A stretch of 64,000 nucleotides of DNA from Aplectana chamaeleonis. Lineage: Eukaryota > Nematoda > Chromadorea > Rhabditida > Cosmocercidae. A model generated the notes under the pieces. The model ran no database searches and was not told the DNA's origin. It worked only from the letters and a program-made list of their open reading frames with translations. Below, piece after piece: positions 53,755 through 64,000 of this stretch. Within the stretch, counting starts at the first letter, position 1. Each line of letters opens with the position of its first letter. The DNA is taken from assembly GCA_029168955.1 (NCBI GenBank), contig JAPDOI010000186.1, positions 620,001 to 684,000 of the forward strand, in the 5' to 3' direction. Made by a program: the position numbers and the translations under genes.

Positions 53755-54050
53755 GTGTGCACGAACTGGCTTCTTTGGGCCCTAGAAACTCTAATTGTAG
53801 CCCGTTTTTCACCGCGCTAACTCCATAGTTTTTCAGCTGTTTTCGATCTAAGCTGAACGTTTTTCATCGCGACCACTGCCTTTAATTAGGGCGCTGAACA
53901 CTGTTATGGGTCCATTTCCAGGTTTGATAAACGGCAAAGTGAATTACAGTTGGCTCAATGACAATTAAGTATGGTATCCCTCCCACCAATGAACGCCTAT
54001 GCCTCGGTTGATGAAAAGGAACGCAGGAACGTAAATTTCGACCGAAAGAG
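53755..54050. other. TTAA element end and unassigned DNA
   Basis: GACCACTGCCTTTAA near 53863-53877 matches a TTAA family tip. Nothing else is recognised. Confidence 0.3.
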
Positions 54051-54251
54051 ACTGTACATCCACGCGGTCATCGTGAGTGCCGAACGGCTGTCGCGAAGGC
54101 ATCTTGAAAAGTCGGGAATCGATTAGCGGAAATACTTCACGATTGGTGAATAATATCCCAATCAGCTGTCAACAGCCGTGGGAAGGCTCATCCGAAATGA
54201 GGGCTTAGTGACGGCTGCTCCACACGCACGCCGACCGCGTGGGCGGACAGT
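54051..54251. mobile_element. MITE family J, copy 3
   Basis: Ends ACTGTACATCCACGCGGTC and GACCGCGTGGGCGGACAGT, with AATAATATCCCAATCAGC and GGGAAGGCTCATCCGAAAT inside, shared with copies 1 and 2. Confidence 0.65.
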
Positions 54252-54433
54252 CCCATCCGAAGCAGAGTTTGCGAAGGTGAAATGCAAAACATTCGACGAA
54301 AAATGAAATCAAAAATTCGCATTTCGTTCATAATGGCCACTTTCCCCAAGTGAACACTCTTTGTGAGCTACATATCTCTTACACACCTTCGCCGAGTAGA
54401 GTTCGCACCAGAGAAACTCCTCGTTAACGGGCC

Positions 54434-54557
54434 GAATAGACTCCCGCCGCTGAAAGGCACGGCAGCATGCAATGGAGGGGAATCGATCGTATGGCGCCGC
54501 ATGATCGATACTCCTCCATTCCATGCTGCCGCTCCTTTCAGCGGCGGGACTCTAATC
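54434..54557. mobile_element. MITE family G, copy 2
   Basis: Ends GAATAGACTCCCGCCGCTGA and its inverse, then GGCACGGCAGCATGCAATGG, with centre GCATGATCGATACTCCTCC identical in layout to copy 1 at 32286-32408. Confidence 0.7.
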
Positions 54558-54795
54558 AACCCCTAACACTGCAGTATATACTTGTTATCCGAAGATAATT
54601 CTTCGGATAATGGATCGATTCGGATAATGCCAATCTCAAATTTCCCGGATAATGGTTTTATTCAGATGATGCGTTTTTTCAAATTTTGGGATAATGGATC
54701 GATTCAGATAATACCATTTTTCCAATGATTCGGATACGGATATCCGTCGGATAATTTCGGATAAATTTCGGATATTACCGGAACAAATCTGAGGC

Positions 54796-55143
<348 letters not shown>

Positions 55144-55167
55144 TTTCTACATTTAACCTAAAATGAA

Positions 55168-55365
55168 CCGATTTTTATGCGTTTTATCCGTTTTTATCCG
55201 ATTTTATCCGATTTTACGCAAATTTTATCCGTTTTATCCGGTTTTTATCCGATTTTTATCCGTTTTATCCGATTTTTATCCGATTTTACGCAAATTTTAT
55301 CCTTTTTATCCGGTTTTTATCCGTTTTATCCGTTTTTATCGGATTTTATCCGAATTTTTGACCCT
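55168..55365. repeat. TTTTATCCG tandem array
   Basis: TTTTATCCG and TTTTTATCCG alternate about 20 times, with two GATTTTACGCAAA variants about 70 bp apart. Confidence 0.9.
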
Positions 55366-55533
55366 TCGGATAATGGTTCGATTCAGATAATGCCGATTTT
55401 AAATTTCCCGGATATTGGTTCGATTCAGATAATGCGTGTTTTCAAATTTTCGGATATCGGATTATCCGAATCTCGGATATCCGGTCGGATATCCGAAATG
55501 GAGTGATTCGGATACTAAGTATACTGCAGTATC

Positions 55534-56189
55534 ACGTTCATGCTTTCTGTAAACGCCACATGGCGAATGAATTTTTGGTCCACGTGGGTTGCAGGAGCTA
55601 CGTCGCGTCTACTGTTGCATCTGTTGCAATCAACGAAACCGTGTGCGAACAACTTTGTAAACTTGATCCAGAATCTCTACTTCGGGGGTTTACCTGCGCA
55701 AAAGCATAAAGAATATGATAAGGCTATTTGCCTCTGTTCGGATTTTAGGCTTCTCTGTAACCTGTAGTAACAGGTAAAGATTTTTCGCCCTAGTCCAGCT
55801 TTCAAACGAGGGAAGTATACAAAGCGTATGTCGGATCTGATGAAACGATTTGTATTGCTAGCATTAGCTAAATTTTTGATCAAAAGATGGAAGTTCCGTG
55901 AATTTGCAAAAAAAAAGCTCTGGAGAGATTCGAACCCTGGTCACGTGCCCACCACTTCCCCTTTCTTTCTTTGCGCCGTCGACGCTGTTGACGTGACCGC
56001 TCAACAATGCAAAGACTAGGAGGAGGTCGATGGTCGGCAAACTTTCGTGGCTTATAACTCCTTCAGATCTACCTTTCGCGGCGGGTACCCAACACTATTC
56101 ACCATGTAATGCGTGAACATTCATTCCCACATGACATTAGGTTTCTACCGTTCAGACCTACGCTTCTTATACTTCCCTTGTCAGTAAAC
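55534..56189. repeat. Partial module R and unassigned DNA
   Basis: The stretch 55790-55865 has AAAGCGTATGTCGGATCTGA and ACGATTTGTATTGCTAGCA of module R. A box-B-like GGTTCGAATCTC is found on the minus strand at 55926-55937 without a box A, so it is not called as tRNA-derived. No gene supported. Confidence 0.35.
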
Positions 56190-57070
56190 TTTCGAAAATC
56201 TTGTAACGGACCTTATAATCGTGTTCAGAGCCCAAAACAACCGCCCTGAGCAAAATTCGGGTGAAAGCACACTATCCGCACTTAGTGCAGATTGAGAGCG
56301 TTCTGGACTTGGACGGATTTTGAGTTGAGCGGTTTTCGATATCAATTGGGGTTCTGAAAGCGTTACAAAAAAATGTTCCAGATTTCACTTAAAATTCTCC
56401 CAGGTGCTTTCTCGGAGCGCTGATCACGAATCTGAGGTTGATTTGTCGATTTTCCAAACTTGTCCACTTAATTCGCTCAGAGCATCCCAGCGAGGGGGGC
56501 AATTTTGAGGGCAAAACGCAACTTTCGAGATTTCCGGCCTTTTTCGATAGATATGTCTCTAAATCATTCACTGAGGGTAATTTGATGTGCTTAACACGGA
56601 TCTGAGGTGCGTTTGCCGATTTTCCGCAGATTACGGTATGTATATGGTAGTTTGATCAAAGTCTCAGATTTGACTCAAAATTTGTGTGCGGGGGTTATTC
56701 GGGTTGGCGAACACGAATTTGGTGTCCATTTGCCGATTTTTGAAATATTGAGGTAGGTTTTGCCTTCTTAATGGCATATTACCTCCCGTAAACTACAGTA
56801 GACCTCAGAATTTCGACAAACAGACCACAGATTCGTTTTCAGCATCCTAGGCTACCCCTAAATGCAAGATTTGAGCAAAATCCGAATTTTTTTCAAAACA
56901 CCCCAAAAAATGTCCTTACCATTTTGCGACACTAAAAACGCTCATAACATTTCAGGACCAGCTGCTCGGGGCGGAGTACTGCGAAGTTTTACTATGGACG
57001 AACGAAATACCATTCGTTTCCGTAGATCCGACATATGCTTTGTATAATTTCCTTGTAAGGACAGGAAACT
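56190..57070. repeat. Dispersed family L block 5 with module R copy
   Basis: Units in both orientations (CCTTATAATCGTGTTCAG at 56210; CTGATCACGAATCTGAGG at 56420 in reverse), followed at 56945-57065 by module R (AGCTGCTCGGGGCGGAGTAC, GATCCGACATATGCTTTG). Confidence 0.5.
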
Positions 57071-57140
57071 ATCGAAAGCAGTTAGAGTTGGCGAACCGCG
57101 TTGTTCTTGGGAAGTTTCCCGTCAATGCCTGAGTTCAAAT

Positions 57141-57551
57141 CAGGGATGAACCAATTTTTTTCTGAATTTAAGAAATCGGAAATCGGAACGATATTTTCAA
57201 TTCCAGAAATCGGAAATCGAAACTCCAAAAACCATAGAAAATCTGAATTCGGAAATACGTTTGGCGAAATTTCTAGCCCTTTCATGGTGGCTTTGCCTAC
57301 AGAAAAACTTTGGCGTACTCTTCTTTATTGAATAATTTTCATGTAAATACAACTAACTCTGGCTTTGTGAAGAGTGAAGGCGGACTTCGATTTCGAATTT
57401 AGCGCCCGAAATTACCCCCTAGGGATTTGGCAAGGCAAGGTGTAAAAATTTCTATACTCGTGGATATTTCCGATTTCTTTCGCATTTCCAGACTTTTTTC
57501 GGGAAGCGGAAAACCGAAAATCATCGGAAATCGGAAATCCGCTCATCCCTG
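57141..57551. mobile_element. Element reiterating GAAATCGGAAAT, CAGGGATG ends
   Basis: Ends CAGGGATGAACC and GCTCATCCCTG. The flanks reiterate GAAATCGGAAATCGG (57165-57260 and 57470-57540). Related in its ends to 47439-47673. Confidence 0.5.
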
Positions 57552-57771
57552 GAACAAATTGATAGATCAGGTGCATCATTCGATCAATTTCTGGCCGCGG
57601 GGGAAAGAATCGCGTGGTTGACCTGTCAAAAAGTGGACGTTTTTGGTCGTAGAAAATCCCGTTTCATGCAACCTTCTTAAACGGCGGCGGACGGAAGTGT
57701 GGTTAAGCCTGTCCAGAGTTCTATGAGATTTCAGCTTTATCGAAGCAAGAACGAGCGCATACACTTCACCT
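57552..57771. other. Unassigned spacer
   Basis: Nothing recognised between the CAGGGATG element and MITE B3. Confidence 0.3.
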
Positions 57772-57988
57772 CCGCACAGCCGTTCAGTCCGGAAAGCGCA
57801 CGCTGATTGCGAGCATCCTCAGACAAGGATGTGGGATCACCCGGGCGCTTTTCGCCATTGGTGCCCGCGTGATCCTACCGCCCGGGTGATCCCACATACC
57901 TGTCTGAGGATACTCGCAACCGCGCCGCGGCACTATTTCGCAATCAGCGCGCACTTTGCGGACTGAACGGCAGTGCGGAAGTGAACTG
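57772..57988. mobile_element. MITE family B, copy 3
   Basis: Ends CACTTCACCTCCGCAC and GTGCGGAAGTGAACTG, TA on both sides (57770-57771, 57989-57990). Core GGGATCACCCGGGCG and inverse. Partner of 4175-4426 and 33240-33468. Confidence 0.8.
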
Positions 57989-58719
57989 TAGTTGGAAAGA
58001 TGAGCGACAGGTTGAACAACGCGTAGGTCCTGACCACGGCCATTATTCGCTTACAATTATGCGCATTGAAAAATTTTATGCATCAGTGCGTTGCACATTT
58101 TTAGTGTTCTTGGAAGACTATACAGTTCAGCAAATCAATTCAATTCAAAATTTATTGAATTGATTTGCATTAAATCCTTGGTATTTCTACAGAAAAAATC
58201 ACAAAAGTTAAACAACTTCCTATCCCAATCACGCGCTTCCCAGAAATTTTGGTGCGCGCACCAGATTTGGCTTTTAACAGACCACGCGCGCAACCCAACT
58301 CGTTTTTCGAAATCCAAGTTCAGGGTGAAGGTAGAAATTAGCTCTGAATTGCATTGAAAAGAGCGCAAAAACTTTGCTATACTGCCCAAAAATAGTTTAG
58401 AAAGGTTTCCTGGGATTTGAGAAAAATTTGTAAAACCGCAGGTTTACTCTGTTAATCTCTTTTTTTCCCAGCGCGTTCACGATCTTGTTGGAACACTTAA
58501 AATTTAGCTAGGAAGCTCGTTTTTGGACAGGAGGCTGGAAATGGATGCAGGTCGCTCATATTCCAATTCGAACCTGATACCTTAACTTTGAAGGGTACCT
58601 CGAAATCATGGGTTTACATACCAAATTAGCCGTGGAGCACGAAAACTGCTTGGGCATGCTACGGCTGTGGAGACCGGGATTAGTGGATGGGTCTGCAGCC
58701 AATGAACACAGGTCGTCGG
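57989..58719. other. No gene recognised
   Basis: Contains a short AT hairpin at 58130-58166 (AAATCAATTCAA with TTGAATTGATTT). The short frames do not have splice support. Confidence 0.35.
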
Positions 58720-59090
58720 AGGTAACTACTAAGCTTGTCAGAATTCGTACCCATGACACGTCCTCGATCGATAATCAATATTATCGATTTTTGCGCTTCT
58801 TGCACAAATTGCGGCGAGAAGTGGCGATTGTTGATGGCATTGGTTTTCTTGGTTGAGAAATTTTACTCATCAGTCATTATCGATAAATACCAATCAATAA
58901 TATCGATTTTTAGCCCGTTACACAAAATGCCGCAATGGTTTTTGATTGTTGATGGCTCTAAGTTACTTGTTTGGGAAATTCTTCTCATCATGCAAGATCG
59001 AATATTAATGATCAATAATATCGATTTTTCACCTGTTGCGCAAAATGAGGCAGTGAGTGGTATTTTTTATGGTTGAAGGTCATAAGCTTC
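58720..59090. repeat. 119-bp tandem repeat, three units
   Basis: TATCGATTTTT recurs at 58782, 58901 and 59019, spacing 119 and 118 bp. Each unit has AATCAATA before it and CACAAAWTG and GTTGATGGC or similar after it. Neighbouring units are diverged by roughly a quarter of positions. Confidence 0.75.
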
Positions 59091-59132
59091 AAAATTTGTA
59101 CTCATATGACAATATCGTCGGTTACATGTTTT

Positions 59133-59336
59133 GGTGGTCGATCATTTCACAAGCTTCTACGTTAAACTTATCAAAACGAAATCAAGCGCCCAACCGAAAC
59201 ATTAAGCCATTTTCGAAAGCTGTAGTAAGGGAATCAGCATAGGTAGAGCTAGGTGAACGCGACGCTCCATTCCATATCGCGCTTGATTTCGTTTTGATAA
59301 GTTTAACGGAGGAGCTTGTGAAATGATCGACCACCA
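59133..59336. repeat. Foldback element, 57-bp arms
   Basis: GGTGGTCGATCATTTCACAA and AACTTATCAAAACGAAATCA at the left match their inverses at 59272-59336, with a loop of about 85 bp. Confidence 0.65.
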
Positions 59337-59483
59337 AATCGTATTTTTGGTTATTTCACTTCATTTCCTAGCTTTTTTGTTACTCCACGCTATCTTACGC
59401 CAAATCGTTTTTTGAGGTATTTCAACATATTTTTAAACTTTTTTGACTTCTTAGTGGCATTGCCAAATCGTTACTTTTGCCAG

Positions 59484-59681
59484 GAAGCTAAATTTTCAGA
59501 ATTTGCCGGCCTGCAAAATAATTTTGCTGCCTTACGACGCGTGGCCCGTCGTACAGGAGGGACTCTATCAAAAGAGAATTATCAAAGTTACGAACTATGG
59601 CTAAAATCATTAACTGACCACAAAAGAGTTGTATTTTATAGTGAGGAAGACGGAAGGAAGGGATTGAATCAGTCGAATTGA
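59484..59681 (+). CDS. Candidate terminal exon, unknown product
   Basis: After an acceptor CTTTTGCCAG at 59483, 65 codons read to TGA. The sequence contains LQNNFAALRRVARRTGGTL and SYELWLKSLTDHKRVVFY, amphipathic and basic. It looks like a real exon by composition, and it is one of very few on the plus strand. I do not recognise the family; it could come from a mobile element. The upstream exon is not found (a foldback lies at 59133-59336). A donor-like TATAGTGAGG at about 59639 could end it earlier. Confidence 0.4.
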   Translation, partial: EAKFSEFAGLQNNFAALRRVARRTGGTLSKENYQSYELWLKSLTDHKRVVFYSEEDGRKGLNQSN

Positions 59682-59884
59682 TTGACGACATGTACAGAGG
59701 GCTGTATTACTGCTTAACAAAGATTTGAAATAGAGAGTATGAACTCGTCTGGCCACTGATCACTGTTGAGCGGAAATTCTTTACGAAATTTCAGAGATCG
59801 GAATGACCATTTGAATTTCGTAAATCGGAAAGCGGAGCACCGAAAACCATCAAAAATCGAAGACAAGTTTACCTGGATAACGAT
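59682..59884. other. Unassigned spacer
   Basis: Short stretch with ACGAAATTTCAGAGATCGGA-type words; nothing called. Confidence 0.3.
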
Positions 59885-60112
59885 GCCTGCTGACGTCATC
59901 TGAAGCCCCCCCCCATTTCCTCGACGTCCTGTTGACATCATCTGAAACTCTGCCACTTTCCATGACGTTCTGCTGACGTCATCTGAAGCTCCACTTCTTT
60001 TCCATGACGACCTGATGACGTCAACTGGAGCCCCTGCCTTTTTCCACGAAATCCTGCTGACGTCATCTAAAGCCCCATCCATTTTCCACGACGTCTTGCT
60101 GACGTCATTTGA
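59885..60112. repeat. 42-bp minisatellite carrying TGACGTCA
   Basis: TGACGTCA (TGACATCA in one unit) occurs at 59891, 59933, 59974, 60016, 60058 and 60100, spacing 42, 41, 42, 42 and 42. Each unit continues TCTGAAGCYCC and has CCACGACGTC-like sequence. TGACGTCA is the palindromic CRE site for bZIP factors. On the minus strand, four units keep a 14-residue repeat (DDVSRTSWK-like) in one frame. Confidence 0.85.
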
Positions 60113-60619
60113 TAAAAACCCGGCTAACAATTAATAAAGGAAATACTCACCGTATTCTTGACGTTAACATATGTGATTCAGGGGTTTGTATTCTCTGTCT
60201 CGGAGGCGAGTTTAGTTTGTTCCTTCGCGTGCTTGTGAGAAACGAGAGTAGAGCCAACGAAAAAGTGTGGGGGATAAGTGACGCAGCATACGCTCGCACA
60301 CACATGCGATGAACGGCTGTAAATTTTGCTTTGAAATGAGGATATGCAAATGCGAAACGTGCCTAACAACTTCTCGAGTCCTTACACGAATTATACTCGA
60401 CACGAAACGGGAAATTACATAAAGCACTGGATAAAATATTTGCTCAAAACGCTTTCCGATTTTTTCCTCTGCTCCCAGTCACTTGATTTGTGAGTGGAAT
60501 ATTTGTGAATATTGTTTCTTGAGTGCATTCGCCTATTTTTTTTCCGTTTTCGAAACAAAGCAGAAACGTATAGGTCATTTGCTTTCCTTGAAGTTTTTGT
60601 GTCAGAATGCTTTCAATCG
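60113..60619. other. No gene recognised
   Basis: The minus frame of the minisatellite and a short plus frame at 60109 lack splice support. AT-rich. Confidence 0.3.
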
Positions 60620-61105
60620 CGAGGGCAGCTTACGTAGCGCGCGTAGAAAGTATTCATACACAAACGCCACGCCACGCGCGTGCCGCGCTGGGGTGGCGTT
60701 TGTGTATGAATACTTTCTACGCGCGTGAGGCCTATTTTAGAGTTCCATCGCAACGCGGCGCGATGAGATGTTTCCTGTGGGCATCGATCGATAACGCGCC
60801 GCTCGTCGATTCGCATATGGATCATGAAATCGCGCCGCGGTGGAACTCTAAAAACCCCCTGACGCGCGTGCCGCGCTTGCGGAGACTATGAATACTACGG
60901 AGCGGTGAATCTGGAATGAATGAAACGATCGATAAATAATATCAGTGGATGAAGGGGTGTTCCGGGTGGCAGTATGAATACTGCAGCGGCGACGCCATAG
61001 CGGAGCATGCGGAGCGTGACGCGCGGGCGGGGCGTCAAGCCATTCATACACAAACGCCACGCCAGCGCGGCACGCGCGTGCCGCGCTGGCGTTGAGTAGT
61101 ATGAA
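60620..61105. repeat. GC-rich hairpin cluster next to MITE E
   Basis: Three inverted repeats. 60645-60722 pairs GAAAGTATTCATACACAAAC with its inverse around CGCGCGTGCCGCGC. 60734-60852 pairs TTTAGAGTTCCAYCGC arms around GATCGATAACGCGCCGC. 61035-61100 pairs CAGCGCGGCACGCGCG with its inverse. They share the CGGCACGCGCG word with 250-690. Confidence 0.65.
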
Positions 61106-61110
61106 TAGCG

Positions 61111-61232
61111 CCTAAGACCGGGATCATACTCACTGCGACCAGCGACGCGACGCAATGTTCACAACCAACATCGATATGCCTGATGTGCAATGTCGCTGTC
61201 GCTGGTCGCGGTACGTATGATCCCGGCCTAAC
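61111..61232. mobile_element. MITE family E, copy 2
   Basis: Ends TAAGACCGGGATCATAC and GTATGATCCCGGCCTAA with CTGCGACCAGCGACGCG arms, as in copy 1 at 691-822. TTAGGC-like tips match better than in copy 1. Confidence 0.65.
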
Positions 61233-61649
61233 GGTAGCAGTCGTTGCGGGACCTATTGTCACTCGTCGGCAACGCTTCTTTGGCCTTGGCATTGTAAAAT
61301 TCCAGAATCGATAAGGCTTTATAACTTGGATACTTGACAGTCTCCTCTTCGAGATCTCCGATCTAAAGCTTCTCTGCTAGTCCTTTCACGTAGAATACTC
61401 ACCCTTTGCCTAGGGTTACTGTATTTTTTTACAAGGGACAAGAGCTGTTGAATATAGCCACGTGAAGTATACGCTCAGGAATGAATAGACCACACATAGA
61501 GCTTGAAGATTTTCGTAACATCACGGATTGCAGAAGTAACTATTACGTTGATGAGAGACATTTTCAAAGCGGTCAACATCCCATAATTGCAAAAATGTAC
61601 AATACCGCTCATAACATGTGTCCCAAAACGCGTCGGCGACGCGAAAGCG
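61233..61649. other. No gene recognised
   Basis: Short frames only; a 71-codon plus frame at 61481 continues into the next tandem repeat and is not supported. Confidence 0.3.
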
Positions 61650-62060
61650 CGTCGGAAACGTCGTTTTCGTTCAGAGTGAACGATTTCGGAATCTGAAAAC
61701 ACCGTTCGATTCGTCTCGTCGCGCTGATTCCAAAAATGTATTCAGGTTGGAGAAAAAACAAAGTTTCGACCTAGTTATGACCTACTTTCTCAGAAAAGAG
61801 CCAAAATCTTTCAAAGTAGATGTTTTCGAAATTTTAAAACGTCAATGCATTCGTATTGTCATGCTGATTTCAAAAATGTATGCATAGTCAAGATCAGTCC
61901 GATTCTTGACCTACTCTCAGCTTTTTCAGATTCAATGAGTTGAAACTCTTTTCGAAGCGGTTATTTTGAAAATATAATAGCACCATTCGATTCGCAGCGT
62001 CATTCCGATTCAAAAAATGTGTTAAAATGCGGGATAAACTTAATATCAGGCCTTATTATC
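61650..62060. repeat. 143-bp tandem repeat, three units
   Basis: CTGATTYCAAAAATGTAT and its variants recur at about 61720, 61863 and 62006 (spacing 143), each preceded by CGATTCGT or CATTCGTAT and followed by a GACCTACT-like word. Units are strongly diverged. Confidence 0.6.
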
Positions 62061-62499
62061 GTCTATTTACCTCTGAACTTTCTGATGACCTCGCTAATTA
62101 CCTTCTAAACTGGCGCTGCCTACAAAAAGTGCAATCTTGGGCAAATCTGGTGGAGACAACCGTAACATTTCGCACCTTTACCTCTAGTCATTAATAACAC
62201 ATGCATTTGGCACAGTTTCGAATGCGTTTCAAAACTACTGCAAGGCTGTTTTTCTCTTCTGCTTCTAATGATAACTCCGTTGACAGCGGACTCAAGTGTT
62301 TAAAAAATTGCTTAAATCGACTAAAGACATCGATATGAGCACAGTGATCCATTTTGAATGTTTTTAGGGAAGGTTTCGTCATTTTCCATTTGCTGAAGTA
62401 CCTAGGGCGACCAATACACGGGCGACTCTCCGCTAATTGTGCAGTCATCGACTAGCCGTGTTACGGTAAGGCGCTGCTCACGCAAGCAAAATAAAAACG
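62061..62499. other. No gene recognised
   Basis: An 85-codon minus frame (62448-62191) has no splice support or domain. Confidence 0.3.
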
Positions 62500-63140
62500 A
62501 TTTTGACCGGAGCACTTCAAAAATCTGATTTGAAATCGTATTTACTTCTGAAATCAGGAAATCCGATATTTTTTATCAAATTTCAAAAATTTCCAGTTTA
62601 TTTCAATTTTTCAAATCTTCCCAATTATTTTAATTTTTGAAAAAATCTCTGATATCAACTCGTATTTATTCTTGAAATTGAGAACTCCGATTTTTTTTAG
62701 ACTTGAAAATTTACAATTTATTTCGAATTTCAAAAATTTTCAGTTCAATTCAATTTTTGAAAAAGGTTTGACATAATATCGTATTTACTTCTGAAATCAG
62801 TATTTCCAATTTTTTTTTCAAACTTTTACAATTTGCAGTTTATTTCGATTTTTCGAAACTTTCCATTTATTTTACCTCTTGAAAATAACTCTGATATAAA
62901 CTCGTATTTATTCTTGAAATTAAAACTGCGACTTTTTTCAGGTTTCAAAATTTTCAATATATTTCACTCTCCAAAAATTTCATTTTATTTCAATTGTTGA
63001 AGAAGAAAAATCGTATTTACTTCTGAAATTAGGAACTCCGACTTTAACCAGATTTCAGAAATTTCCAGTTCCTTTCAATTTTTAAACATTTTCAATTCAT
63101 TTGAATTTTTGAAAAATCTGAATCCGATTCGAATTTTAAA
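62500..63140. repeat. 120-bp AT-rich satellite, alternating unit types
   Basis: TCGTATTTACTTCTGAAAT (type A) occurs at 62536, 62779 and 63011; TCGTATTTATTCTTGAAAT (type B) at 62660 and 62902. The order A-B-A-B-A gives a dimeric higher-order unit of about 240 bp. Between them, TTTCAAAAATTT and CAATTTATTTCAATTT words fill each unit. Confidence 0.75.
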
Positions 63141-64000
63141 TTAGGTTTACAGAAACTCCGGGAATTTTCGTTTTAATTCAATTTTTTCAACATTTTAACT
63201 TTATTCAATTTTCTTAAGAATTGAGGCCCTGCTGAGAAACTCCGTACTTAAACTTCCCTTCAAAGTCAGACACTTTTAATGCAATATTGAGATTTGGCCG
63301 TTAGCGTCTCGCGTCAGGTCACGGGCCCCTAACATGCGGTGCAATTACTGGCCGCGCAACTCCTCAGCTGGGTCACCTCGTCACACACACACCGCATCGA
63401 TCAATCGAGATAGAGTGTTAACTTTCAATTATTTTATGAAACTCTCTTATCGAGTCCAAATGCATCAAGCATTGAAGATGTTTCGCAAAATTTCAGAAGT
63501 TTAGGTACGAGGGTTTGTCTACAGATTTGGAACCTTGGCAGAGCCAGGGTTGGGCACACGTCCGGGCAGGGCGATTTTGAATATGCACCCCCCTTAGCTC
63601 GGTAATTTTCAGGCACCCCCTATGAGAAATCGAAATCGGCTGTTTTCCGAGAAGTCGAGCACGACAGCCATGATCTTGACTTCCATATTTTGATAAACCA
63701 GAGTATAAAAAAAGCACAGAATAAAGAAAATTCCGAAAATGTCAACATAAAAGGTAGTGTAATTTTTAAACTTCCAAACAATCTTATGAGGAAAATTTTT
63801 AATAAGAAGATAGGTTGTGACAAAAGATAAAACAATTTTTTATTTTATTACAATTCAGCAATTACAAACAACAACAGAGCTACTTTTATTGCTGTAATCA
63901 ATGTTTTCTATCGAATGTTTTCATGACCCTATGTACGAAGGATTCATCCGTGTTTGATCGTTCTGATGGAGAAAATTTTCAGAATTATTTTGTGTTGTGG
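63141..64000. other. No gene recognised
   Basis: AT-rich, with a C-run patch at 63580-63625 that resembles MITE M interiors. A minus-strand transcript could end near 63840 (AATAAAATAAAA on the minus strand), with its gene beyond the window, but no coding exon is visible. Confidence 0.3.

Noticed and set aside
53448..53828. Four ORFs over 100 codons each with FRS/RTKFE repeats
   Set aside because: They arise from the reiterated TTCGTTCGAA word, are open in several frames on both strands, and have no domain.
53972..54126. Plus-strand exon starting MVSLPPMNAYASVDE
   Set aside because: More than half of it lies in MITE J copy 3, whose left end is at 54051, so the frame and its donor are likely coincidental.

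Overview
This window looks like a repeat-rich piece of a nematode nuclear genome, most likely a rhabditid. The evidence is small exons joined by 46-330 nt introns with T-rich acceptors (usually TTTTCAG, TTTTTAG or TTTAG), small transcription-factor genes of kinds common in nematodes (a nuclear receptor DNA-binding domain, C2H2 fingers, HMG boxes), 5'-truncated LINEs, and dense TA-flanked and TTAA-flanked miniature elements. There is no bacterial-style gene packing. Homology statements come from recognising motifs by eye; nothing was searched.

Host genes. By following reading phase across splice sites I could rebuild several spliced genes, almost all on the minus strand: 5620-6115 (unknown), 10224-10731 (HMG box), 13155-13965 (nuclear receptor DNA-binding domain), 21692-22538 (second HMG box), 26536-27431 (unknown), 29465-29899 (unknown), 31129-31833 (three C2H2 fingers, apparently complete), 34871-36316 (unknown), 37508-38288 (unknown, complete 5' end), 40586-40813 (one exon) and 46712-48222 (unknown). 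Candidate plus-strand exons are few (38428-38536, 59484-59681). Several introns hold complete miniature transposons.

Mobile elements. A LINE family with a 2A-like motif, a PHD-like finger, an APE endonuclease, a reverse transcriptase and a C-terminal CCHH-type finger is present as a near full-length but frameshifted copy (14290-17728), a 5'-truncated copy (43182-44950) and two 3' fragments (11711-12389, 36902-37202). A second LINE type (49049-50114) sits inside a miniature element and splits it in two; a third leaves a 3' remnant (22622-22905). A DNA transposon at 6778-8823 has 449-bp terminal inverted repeats, each carrying a tRNA-like sequence, around a spliced pogo/DDE_1-like transposase reading frame. 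More than a dozen families of hairpin, foldback or MITE elements occur, many twice or more and often nested.

Tandem and low-complexity DNA. Arrays include a 130-bp repeat (11030-13010), a 119-bp repeat (58720-59090), a 42-bp minisatellite carrying TGACGTCA in nearly every unit (59885-60112), a 143-bp repeat (61650-62060), an alternating 120-bp satellite (62500-63140), a long AC tract (54797-55143), and a dispersed roughly 120-bp-periodic repeat family in five blocks. Several elements have interiors built by reiterating one short word.
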